A stretch of DNA of 64,000 bases, from contig JAWKTK010000022.1 in NCBI GenBank assembly GCA_041399205.1, positions 114,807 through 178,806 of the forward strand, read 5' to 3'. This document shows positions 36,083-43,837 of the stretch, one piece after another. Within the stretch, counting starts at the first letter, position 1. Every line of letters begins with the position of its first letter. Position numbers and translations under genes: made by a program. The notes below the pieces were generated by a model that did no database searches, was not told where the DNA came from, and was given only the letters and a program-made list of their open reading frames with translations. The DNA comes from JAGQOZ01 sp041399205. Lineage in GTDB: Bacteria > Planctomycetota > Planctomycetia > Pirellulales > Pirellulaceae.

Positions 36083-37021
36083 GTGGCGACGGACGAACTA
36101 GTATTGCTGCAAGACGTTGTGAAAGAGTTCCGAGGTGTGCGTGCGTTAGACGGAGTTTCCACCACCATCCGTCCGGGAATCACGGGGGTCTTGGGACCGA
36201 ATGGGGCGGGCAAATCGACGCTGATCAAGATTCTACTGGGACTCGTGCGTATGACAGCGGGAACCGGTCATGTCTTGGGACGGACGCTCGGCGTGAACGC
36301 GCGCAACATCCGAGAAGTGGTCGGCTATATGCCGGAAGATGATTGCTACATTCCCGGATTGACGGGCATTGAAGTGGTCCAGTTTGCCGCCAGCATGTCC
36401 GGCATTCCCAACACGGAAGCATTGCGGCGTTCGCACGAAATCTTGGACTTTTGCGGCATGCAAGACCAACGGTATCGAGCGATTGAGACGTATTCCACGG
36501 GCATGCGGCAAAAGATCAAATTTGCGGCCGCCATTGTTCATGATCCCGATTTGTTGATCTTGGACGAACCCACCACAGGGCTCGATCCGGAAGAGCGAGT
36601 CGCGTTGCTGAATCGAATTCGTTCGCTGGCTGATCGTTCGCACAAGTCGGTCATTCTGTCGACGCACATTTTACCAGACGTGCAAGCCACGTGTGATCAT
36701 GTGTTGATTATGGCCCAAGGTCAAATTCGCTTGTCGGGTTCGTTAAGAGATTTAGAACGCCCCACCGAGTCTCGGTTGAACATTTCGGTCTTGTCAGGGC
36801 AAGACCGACTCACCAGTTGGCTCCAAGAACAACAAATTCACGTAACAACGCAACCGAATGGTTTGCTACAGATTTCCACTGGCGGCCCCGAGCTGCTGGA
36901 ACGCATTTGGCAAGCGGCAGCGGAACGGCAGGTGGCCATTCAGTCACTAACGCCATCGCGGAATTCCTTAGAAGAGATTTTCATGACGGCGGTGAAGGAG
37001 GCGGCAGATGCCAGTGCATGA
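36083..37021 (+). CDS. ABC transporter ATP-binding protein (first pair)
   Basis: A 312-residue ABC ATPase. Walker A is GPNGAGKST near residue 39, the signature is YSTGMRQKIKFA, Walker B is LLILDEPTTGLDP, and the switch is ILSTHIL. The C-terminal 90 residues form the accessory domain common in ABC-2 export ATPases (SVLSGQDRLTSWLQEQQ). It starts at GTG 36083 with AAAGGA 6-7 bases before it. It powers the permease encoded by the next gene, with which it overlaps by 14 bases. It is the first gene of a four-gene ATPase-permease-ATPase-permease operon, and no substrate-binding protein is present, so export or membrane remodelling is likely. Confidence 0.92.
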   Translation: MATDELVLLQDVVKEFRGVRALDGVSTTIRPGITGVLGPNGAGKSTLIKILLGLVRMTAGTGHVLGRTLGVNARNIREVVGYMPEDDCYIPGLTGIEVVQFAASMSGIPNTEALRRSHEILDFCGMQDQRYRAIETYSTGMRQKIKFAAAIVHDPDLLILDEPTTGLDPEERVALLNRIRSLADRSHKSVILSTHILPDVQATCDHVLIMAQGQIRLSGSLRDLERPTESRLNISVLSGQDRLTSWLQEQQIHVTTQPNGLLQISTGGPELLERIWQAAAERQVAIQSLTPSRNSLEEIFMTAVKEAADASA

Positions 37022-38087
37022 TGTTGGCTATCGAGCTTGGAATGGACAGCGGATTGCCAGTTCGTGGCGATGGTGGACCATCTCGGCGCGAGGTGTCGCG
37101 TTGGTCCTTAAGTCCAAGTGGATTCGGCGGATGTTGCTGTTCGCCTGGGCCAGCGTCATCTACTGGGCGGTGTCGTTCTTTCTGTTCGAAAACTTCATTG
37201 AAACGGTTCGTCAAGGAATCCCCGGCCAAGCAGCCATGGCGGCAATGAACGAATTGGAAGGAACGCCGATGGGCATGGTAGCCGAAGACGAAGTAGAACG
37301 CATTTTGGCTCGACGCTTAGAACAACAAATTCCGTTGCTTCGTTCCAGCGAAGCTCAACAATTGGCCGTGGTATTGGCAGATGATGATCGAGCCCATTCG
37401 CGCCGCGTCTTCTGGACGCTGATGACACTCACGTTTTTTCGCTATCCGCAAGCCGCCATGATGGTCTTTCTGATCGGGTTTATTGCGCCCAGCCTGATTG
37501 CCAACGACATGCGCTCGCGCGCGTTCCTGCTGTATTTTTCTCGGCCCATTCGAACCAGCGACTACATCCTGGGCAAGCTCGGAATTTTGGCCGCGTTCTT
37601 AATTTGGACCATCACGTTGCCAGCGTTGTTACTGTATGTTTTCGGAGTCATGCTTTCGCCGAATGTGTCCGTGGTGGCCGTCACATGGGACTTGCCGCTG
37701 CGCATTGTGTTGGCGTCGGTGGTGGTGATTATCCCGACATCGTTGTTGGCATTGGCGTTATCGTCGTTGACGCAAGAGAGCCGGTTTGCCAGCTTTGCTT
37801 GGTTTGCCGTGTGGGGCATGGGCGCTGGAGCTCATTTGGCCATGCAAGGCAATTTTTTGACGCGGATGCTGGGTTCTCGCGGGATGCTAGACGGGCCGAT
37901 CTTGCCCAGCGAGGACCGCTGGGCCTTTCTTTCTTTGTACGAATGCTTGGGTGGCGTTCAGCGTTGGGTGTTTGGTGCCGAAGTATCGAATCGCACCGTT
38001 CTAACGTCCGCCGTGGTTCTGTTGGGTGTCACCATTCTGTCACTACTGGTGCTGAACCGTCGCATTCGCCAAGCGGTGCAGACCTAA
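37008..38087 (+). CDS. ABC-2 type permease (first pair)
   Basis: A 359-residue membrane protein with about six helices, the permease partner of the preceding ATPase. It starts MPVHDVGYRAWNGQRIAS, a typical N-terminus for planctomycete permeases of this type. Helix 1 is at about residues 42-60. A large extracytoplasmic loop (about 62-140) is rich in Glu and Gln. The helices then run from about 140 to 350 and include FIAPSLIANDMRSRAFLLYFSRPIRTSDYILGK, the ABC-2 cytoplasmic coupling region at about residues 163-195. ATG 37008 overlaps the ATPase stop by 14 bases. The substrate is unknown. Confidence 0.85.
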   Translation: MPVHDVGYRAWNGQRIASSWRWWTISARGVALVLKSKWIRRMLLFAWASVIYWAVSFFLFENFIETVRQGIPGQAAMAAMNELEGTPMGMVAEDEVERILARRLEQQIPLLRSSEAQQLAVVLADDDRAHSRRVFWTLMTLTFFRYPQAAMMVFLIGFIAPSLIANDMRSRAFLLYFSRPIRTSDYILGKLGILAAFLIWTITLPALLLYVFGVMLSPNVSVVAVTWDLPLRIVLASVVVIIPTSLLALALSSLTQESRFASFAWFAVWGMGAGAHLAMQGNFLTRMLGSRGMLDGPILPSEDRWAFLSLYECLGGVQRWVFGAEVSNRTVLTSAVVLLGVTILSLLVLNRRIRQAVQT

Positions 38088-38099
38088 GGAGACGCAGCA

Positions 38100-39038
38100 A
38101 TGGAACCGATGATCGAACTGGCAGGCGTCACCAAGTTGTACCGCACCGTATTGGGTGTGAACGATATTTCGCTGCAGTTGCATTCCGGCGCATTCGGCTT
38201 GTTGGGCCCGAATGGTTCGGGAAAAACCACGTTGATCAATTTGATATTGGGACAGATTAAACCCACGCTCGGCACAGTTCGCTTGTTCGGCAAATCGCCG
38301 TGGAAAAACGACCGGTTGACTCGGCGCATTGGCTTGTGTCCCACAGTAGAAATTGCTTATCCCAACGTCAGCGCCAAGGAATGGGTCACGTTCTTGGTAC
38401 AGATGCATGGCTTTGCGTTGCCAGCGGCCAGACAAGCGGCTTGCCGAGCGTTAGAGTTGGTCAAATTAGATCATGCGATGGACCGGCCGATTGGAACGTA
38501 TTCTTTGGGAATGCGGCAGCGAGCGAAATTGGCGCAGGCCATTGCCCACAATCCGGATCTGTTGATTTTGGACGAACCGTTCAATGGGCTGGATCCCGTG
38601 GGTCGTTTTGAAATGACCGAATTCTTGCGAAACTGGGTACACGAAGGAAAAAGTTTGATCCTGGCCAGCCATATCTTGCACGAAGTAGAAGCGGTCCATC
38701 CGGCCTTCCTACTAATCAGTGGCGGCCGATTGTTAGCGTCGGGAACGCCGCAAGAGGTGCGACAGATTTTGGCCGATTCGCCCAGCGAAGTGGTGGTCCA
38801 CTGCAATCAGGCAGCGCGTTTGGCCAGCGTTTTGTGCGAACGAAATTTGGTGCAAAAGCTAAACATCCTTGCGGACCAGCAAATTCGAATTGTCACGCCA
38901 TCGGCGGCCAAGTTGTTTGACCAGCTGCCAGGCATTTGTCAGCAACATGGCATTGTGGTAGATCAACTGACTTCGGAAAACGAATCGTTACAAAGTCTGT
39001 TCGCAACGTTGATGCGCATTCATCGAGGCGAATCGTAG
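38100..39038 (+). CDS. ABC transporter ATP-binding protein (second pair)
   Basis: A 312-residue ABC ATPase with Walker A GPNGSGKTT near residue 38, signature YSLGMRQRAKLA, Walker B LLILDEPFNGLDP and switch LASHIL. It has the same length and C-terminal accessory domain as the first ATPase, suggesting duplication within the operon. It starts 12 bases after the first permease (GGAGACGCAGCA before ATG 38100). It should serve the second permease downstream; a mixed complex of both pairs is also possible. Confidence 0.92.
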   Translation: MEPMIELAGVTKLYRTVLGVNDISLQLHSGAFGLLGPNGSGKTTLINLILGQIKPTLGTVRLFGKSPWKNDRLTRRIGLCPTVEIAYPNVSAKEWVTFLVQMHGFALPAARQAACRALELVKLDHAMDRPIGTYSLGMRQRAKLAQAIAHNPDLLILDEPFNGLDPVGRFEMTEFLRNWVHEGKSLILASHILHEVEAVHPAFLLISGGRLLASGTPQEVRQILADSPSEVVVHCNQAARLASVLCERNLVQKLNILADQQIRIVTPSAAKLFDQLPGICQQHGIVVDQLTSENESLQSLFATLMRIHRGES

Positions 39039-39053
39039 GAAGCAGGAGCGGTC

Positions 39054-39854
39054 ATGATTTCCATCCAAGGCGTCCAAGCGATGCTGGCGTTTGAATTGCG
39101 TCGAGCGGTCACGTTGCAACGCATGGCCACCACCATCGTGTTGATCTTGTTTCCGCCGCTGATGCTGGCGTTGATGGTCTTGGGGCCTCGCGCGTTTGGT
39201 GAAGAACCTTCGCGAGAATTATTTCCAGAATTTCCCACCGTCTTCTTGTTAGGCATTTCTTGCATTTTGTCGCTCCTGTTATGGGCGACACCTAACGTCT
39301 ATTCGGAAATGGAAAGCAAAGGCTGGGCCTTTATCGCGTGTCGACCAAAAGGTCGTACGTCACTGCTGTTAGGCAAATATATTGCCGCAGTGGTTTATTC
39401 GTATGTGGTTTGTTTGCTGTCCGCATCGCTGTGCACGCTGGTGGCCTACTGGCTGGACGGATATGCCAAGTCGACGTCGTTTTGGCTTTCGTTGAACGGG
39501 ATTTTTGGTTTGGCGTGTATCGTCTACGGAGCCATCTTTTCGCTGATAGGCGTGCTGTTTCAGAAACGAGGCATGGTGTTTGCGGCGGGATACGCTCTGT
39601 TGGTCGAGCTGATTCTGGGGTTCGTCCCAGCCGTGATCAATCGGATCACGATGCGCTATCATCTGCAATATCTGGCGGTAAAGTGGTTTGACGTGTTGCC
39701 CGAAGAAGTGATCCAGGGAATGGAGCTGGTGTACGGCCCCATTCGTTCCAATGCGTTTCATATTTCTGTCATTCTAGGCGCGGCGGCGGGTGTTCTATTC
39801 GTGGCGAATATTGTGATTCAGCGCCGAGAATACGTGACGGCGGAAGACGTCTGA
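39054..39854 (+). CDS. ABC-2 type permease (second pair)
   Basis: A 266-residue membrane protein with six helices, the permease for the second ATPase. It opens MISIQGVQAMLAFELRRAV and has the first helix at about residues 25-45, the next from 62, and a C-terminal helix before the basic end RREYVTAEDV. The cytoplasmic ESKGWAFIACRPKGRTSLLLGKYIA segment (about residues 87-111) is the ABC-2 coupling region. It starts 15 bases after the ATPase stop. It closes the operon; a gap of 211 bases with one repeat copy follows. Confidence 0.85.
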   Translation: MISIQGVQAMLAFELRRAVTLQRMATTIVLILFPPLMLALMVLGPRAFGEEPSRELFPEFPTVFLLGISCILSLLLWATPNVYSEMESKGWAFIACRPKGRTSLLLGKYIAAVVYSYVVCLLSASLCTLVAYWLDGYAKSTSFWLSLNGIFGLACIVYGAIFSLIGVLFQKRGMVFAAGYALLVELILGFVPAVINRITMRYHLQYLAVKWFDVLPEEVIQGMELVYGPIRSNAFHISVILGAAAGVLFVANIVIQRREYVTAEDV

Positions 39855-39971
39855 CGCGAATTGGACACATCCCATGCCCGCTCGTCAATTCGTTCCCAGG
39901 TCGTTATTCTGAATGTGTTTGATTTGGCACAGCTTCTTGGTGCGTAGCGTCTTGGTTCGTATCGCTTTTGG

Positions 39972-39996
39972 TTCGTAGTCCCGCCTTCAGGCGGAA
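39972..39996 (+). repeat. REP-like dispersed element, single arm
   Basis: A solitary copy, TTCGTAGTCCCGCC...GGCGGAA, identical in layout to those near 43.6 kb, with the internal palindrome CCGCCTTCAGGCGG. The preceding 60 bases contain short variants of GGTTCGTA. It lies between the ABC operon and the oxidoreductase gene. Confidence 0.85.
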
Positions 39997-40065
39997 TGAG
40001 CCAGCTCATGCTGCCAACGAACGTGAGGTTGCCATACTTTGTAAATATCATCAGAAGAGCAATTC

Positions 40066-41214
40066 ATGTCTGACCGTTCAACACCATTGAACGTAGCCTT
40101 TTTGGGCTGCGGTTATGTTGCGGAATTTTATGCGCTGACCATGCCGCATCATGCCAGGATCAAACTTCGTGGTGCGTTTGATTTGGATGCCAAACGCTGC
40201 CAAAATTTCGGCCAGCGTCACAACATTAAGGCGTACGCTTCGTTCCAAGAAATGTTGGATGATGACATTCAGATTGTCACCAATTTGACCAATCCGCACG
40301 CTCATTTTGACACGACCACGGCTTGCCTGAATGCTGGCAAGCACGTCTATACCGAAAAGCCCATGGGACTGACCATGGACGAAGCCAAGGCCATTGTAGC
40401 GCTAGCCGAAGAAAAGCAACTGAAGATTTCATCCGCACCATGTACGCTGTTGGGCGAATGCGCTCAGACGTTTTGGAAAGCCCTACGTGAAGAATCGATT
40501 GGCAAACCGCTGGCCGTAGATGCCGAATTGTGCGAAGGCTTCTTCTATTCCATGCCGTACGAAGGTTGGAAGAATCCGGCCGGAGACATTTGGCCTGCCG
40601 AAGATGAAATTCGCGTTGGCTGTGGCCTGGAGCATTTAGGTTATCAGCTGACGTGGCTGTTGGCGTTCTTTGGACCGGCTACAGAAGTGTTGGCGCAGGG
40701 TTCGTGCCTGGCCACGGACAAGCAAAAATACGTTCCGGCGGAAGAAGCAGCGCCGGATCATATTGTGGCGTCCTTGCGTTTTCAAAGCGGCGTGACCGCT
40801 CGGATCACTTGCAGCGTCATTGCACCTTATTCGCACGCGTTAAAAATTATCGGTGACCAAGGTGTGATGTCAACCAAGGACGTTTGGCATTTTGATTCGC
40901 CCGTGAAACGCAAGAAGATGATTAATTTCCGAGGCCGAAGTCGTTTGATGCCGGTGGCTCAAAAAGTTCGAATGGCACGACAACCGCGAAAAGACCTGGG
41001 CTACAAAAGCGACGCACACCAAATTGACTTCGCACTGGGAATTGCCGAATTGGGCGACGCGATACTCGAAAACCGAATGCCTCGTTTAACGCCACAGTTT
41101 GTTCTGCACGTGAATGAAGTTTTGCTGGCCATCCATCATTCGTTTCCAGACGGTCGATTGACAAAACCGGAAACGACGTTTGAACCGCTGTCGCCCATGG
41201 ATTGGGCTCGGTGA
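40066..41214 (+). CDS. Gfo/Idh/MocA family oxidoreductase (first)
   Basis: A 382-residue NAD(P)-dependent oxidoreductase. The N-terminal Rossmann domain has VAFLGCGYVAEFYAL (dinucleotide-binding glycine pattern GCGYVA) and the family motif YTEKPMGLTMDEA, in which Lys is catalytic. The C-terminal alpha/beta domain covers about residues 130-370, with GCGLEHLGYQL at the expected active-site His. Members oxidise or reduce sugars and inositols. ATG 40066 is preceded by AGAAGAGCAATTC. The following gene is a second member of the same family, suggesting a short carbohydrate pathway. The substrate is unknown. Confidence 0.88.
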   Translation: MSDRSTPLNVAFLGCGYVAEFYALTMPHHARIKLRGAFDLDAKRCQNFGQRHNIKAYASFQEMLDDDIQIVTNLTNPHAHFDTTTACLNAGKHVYTEKPMGLTMDEAKAIVALAEEKQLKISSAPCTLLGECAQTFWKALREESIGKPLAVDAELCEGFFYSMPYEGWKNPAGDIWPAEDEIRVGCGLEHLGYQLTWLLAFFGPATEVLAQGSCLATDKQKYVPAEEAAPDHIVASLRFQSGVTARITCSVIAPYSHALKIIGDQGVMSTKDVWHFDSPVKRKKMINFRGRSRLMPVAQKVRMARQPRKDLGYKSDAHQIDFALGIAELGDAILENRMPRLTPQFVLHVNEVLLAIHHSFPDGRLTKPETTFEPLSPMDWAR

Positions 41215-41277
41215 CTTCGTAACGCCGCGTTACCTCGCTGCATCACAAAAACAAAAACACTTACGGGAGTTGATTCC

Positions 41278-42360
41278 ATGACGACGATTCGGTGGGGAGT
41301 GATTGGGACGGGCGCGATTGCTCATGTGTTTGCGAGAGATATGCAACGAGTGACCGAAAGCCAGATTGTGGCGGTTTCTTCGCGAGACGCGGCCAAGGCA
41401 GAAGCGTTTGGTGCGACCTACGGTGCGAAGGAATGTTTTGGCGATTTCCAACAAATGGTCCAGCAATCTTCGGCCGACGTCATCTACGTGGCCACGCCCA
41501 ATACCGCTCATTTGGACAACTGTCTGGCTGCCTTGGAAGCGGGCAAAGCCGTCTTGTGTGAAAAGCCGTTTGCCATGACCACCGAACAAGCCAGACAGAT
41601 TGTCGAACTGGCCAGATCCAAAAATCTGTTCTGCATGGAAGCGATGTGGATGCGTTGCTTGCCTGCCATTCGAAAACTGGTGGATCGAATTCAGCAAGGC
41701 GCAATAGGCCCGGTTCGTCATCTGTCAGCCGATTTTGGTTACCCTGTGGCCGATGATCCCGATAGTCGATTTTATAACGCGGAACTGGGTGGCGGAGCGT
41801 TATTGGATCGAGGCGTCTATACGCTGGCGCTGGCCCAAGCGATTTTGGGAAATCCCGCCAACGTGGTTTCGGTGGCAGAAAAAGCAGCCACCGGCGTGGA
41901 TCGCCAGTCCGCGATTCTGTTGCAATACGAAAGTGGCGCCATCGCCACTCTCAGCTGCCGATTAGACGTGGAATCCAGCAACGAAGCGATCATTTCTGGC
42001 ACCAAAGGGATCGTTCGAATGGACGCGCCGTTCTTCAATCCGCCTTGCGTGAGTGTCCTTCCCAAATCGAATCAACCTACTTGGCCGCCGCAAGATTTGA
42101 CCAGCGGTTCGTCGCCCGGGCTGGCGCAAAAGGTGGTTGGCAAACTGAAATCCAACCGCTACGTTCGCAACCTGAAAAAGCTTTTACCCGGAAGCGGCGG
42201 CGAATCGTGGGGCGGGACCAGCGAAGGTGCGGGCTATCAGTTTGAAATTGCTCACGTCAACGATTGTCTTCGCGCCAAGAATACGGAAAGTTCGTGGATG
42301 CCGCTCAGCGACACACTGCAGACCATGGAGCTGATGGACCGAATTCACCAAGCGTGGTAA
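41278..42360 (+). CDS. Gfo/Idh/MocA family oxidoreductase (second)
   Basis: A 360-residue NAD(P)-dependent oxidoreductase with VIGTGAIAHVFARDM at the Rossmann start, CEKPFAMTTEQA with the catalytic Lys, and EAMWMRCLPAIRKL, as in trans-1,2-dihydrobenzene-1,2-diol dehydrogenase-like or xylose-dehydrogenase-like members. LGGGALLDRGVYTLALAQ corresponds to the GGGxLxDxGxY active-site loop. A segment at about residues 260-310 is longer than usual. TTACGGGAG precedes ATG 41278. It is 63 bases after the first oxidoreductase and convergent with the next gene, whose end is only 5 bases away. Confidence 0.88.
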   Translation: MTTIRWGVIGTGAIAHVFARDMQRVTESQIVAVSSRDAAKAEAFGATYGAKECFGDFQQMVQQSSADVIYVATPNTAHLDNCLAALEAGKAVLCEKPFAMTTEQARQIVELARSKNLFCMEAMWMRCLPAIRKLVDRIQQGAIGPVRHLSADFGYPVADDPDSRFYNAELGGGALLDRGVYTLALAQAILGNPANVVSVAEKAATGVDRQSAILLQYESGAIATLSCRLDVESSNEAIISGTKGIVRMDAPFFNPPCVSVLPKSNQPTWPPQDLTSGSSPGLAQKVVGKLKSNRYVRNLKKLLPGSGGESWGGTSEGAGYQFEIAHVNDCLRAKNTESSWMPLSDTLQTMELMDRIHQAW

Positions 42361-42365
42361 ACCGG

Positions 42366-43429
42366 CTAACGAGGCGATCGAATGGGTTCGATCAACATGA
42401 AGGGTTGCCCCGCTTCGTCCAATCGAACATCCCCTTTCAACAGCCCCTGCGCTAATACTCGATCCAGCACTTGCTGGTAAGACGAACGCTTGGCCGGAAC
42501 TTTGATCTTGGCCGACATGTCAATTTTGGCCAGTTGCATGTTGTGCGAATCAAAAATCATGGGCACTGTCAACTTAGGCTGTAACGCCGATAACACCGTC
42601 GACAACGGTGTATCCGCAATTTCTACTCGCAGCGGTTCGCCCAATTTGGGCACCAATTCAACCGCTTTTTGTTCTTCACGAGGCCAGCCGATGGGCCATG
42701 ATTCTTCGGCCTGTCGCAGGGGCACAATTCGCAGCACCAATTTACCGGAGTTAGACTTGTGTGGCACTACGGCCAACGAGACGGTGTTACAGACGGCGGC
42801 CAGTGCCGTACCAGCGCCACACCCTGCAATTCCATTTCCAAATCATCAGCAGTTTTGATGAACTGATCGGCAAATGGTGACATTTCAATGGTCAAACGCA
42901 GATCTTGCTGAATGGCGTTCAGTACCGATTGAACGGCTTGCCCTTGCGTCTTGGCCTGAGTCTTGCCTGACAGATCATCAAAGACTTGAACCAATTCTTT
43001 GTCGGTCAAGCCAAACGAACCTTCGCCGCCAGCCTGTTCGTCTTTCTTCGGGTCGATGATTTCGGACAGCCAGGTTTGCAGAGCGGCTTTGTCTTGCATG
43101 CGAAAGACTTGGTTGTCTGAAGTGCGAATCGAATTGTCCACGGCCAGAATCACGAATACGGTAAAGTGTCCGGCTCGTTCGTCCACTTTCATCTGGTCGC
43201 CAATCTGCCACGAACGAAACCGCAATCGTTCGACGGGCAAATCCTGGATCGCTCGCAACCAACGCTGCGAACCATCAATCGGTCCACCTGGTTCGATCAA
43301 TACTTCCAAATCAATCGGCAGTTTTTCATCCGCCGTCGCGGTCGACTCGGCACAGAAAACAATCAGCGCCAACGCGAGAAATACGAAACGGCTCCAATGA
43401 ACCGACCAACCGGAAATAGAAACTGCCAC
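42366..43429 (-). CDS. Secreted STN-like protein, frameshifted near 42.81 kb
   Basis: Two overlapping frames join to one exported protein of about 354 residues. The N-terminal part starts at GTG 43429 (GGAG 7 bases before) with a signal peptide ending ESTATADE, then a domain with IDLEVLIEPGGPIDGSQRW and LTIEMSPFADQFIKTADD. It then needs a one-base shift near 42812 (GCGCTGGTACGG; an extra G gives ALGTALAAV), and the second frame continues to the stop at 42366. The C-terminal 85 residues (LRVEIADTPLSTVLSALQPK ... YQQVLDRVLAQGLL) look like an STN/secretin N-terminal-type short domain. No secretin pore is present. Mutation or sequence error cannot be told apart. Confidence 0.7.
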
Positions 43430-43561
43430 GGCGAACTCCTACTGAGAGCAAACAATCTTGACACCCAAGTATAGCCCGCAGCAGGGCCGATTCGTCAATT
43501 CGATTTTGGGCCTCTCTGAACAGCGAGCGACCTGAATTGTCTAGAATGCTGCCAAATTAAG

Positions 43562-43741
43562 TTCGTAGTCCCGCCTTCAGGCGGAAAAGGTCTCGGCTGC
43601 GAATAAAAGTTTGTAGTCCCGCCTTCAGGCGGAAAAGGTCTCGGAGCGAATAAAAGTTGTAGTCCCGCCTTCAGGCGGAAAGATCGCGTTGTTCTGACAA
43701 CACTGCCTAGACTGGATTCCGGCTAAAGCCGGGACTACGAA
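43562..43741. repeat. REP-like element cluster: three direct copies and one inverted copy
   Basis: Direct copies of GTAGTCCCGCCTTCAGGCGG are at about 43562-43586, 43610-43634 and 43657-43680, separated by near-identical spacers (AAGGTCTCGG...GCGAATAAAAGT), so the unit being amplified is about 48 bases. An inverted, more diverged copy (TTCCGGCTAAAGCCGGGACT) is at 43717-43741. It lies in the gap between two minus-strand genes. Confidence 0.88.
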
Positions 43742-43818
43742 CGTCCTTACTACGAACGTCCTTACTGAACTCTTATGAACGTCCACATGAACGTCCTTAC
43801 TATGAACGTCCGGAACGA
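43733..43818. repeat. Short imperfect tandem repeat GAACGTCC
   Basis: Five occurrences of A[C/T]GAACGTCC, spaced 12-24 bases apart and mostly followed by TTACT. It begins at the end of the inverted REP-like copy (TACGAACGTCC) and stops 20 bases before the end of the giant exoprotein gene. It appears to have grown out of the edge of the REP-like element. Confidence 0.7.
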
Positions 43819-43837
43819 CGAATCTTTTCCAGTCCAA

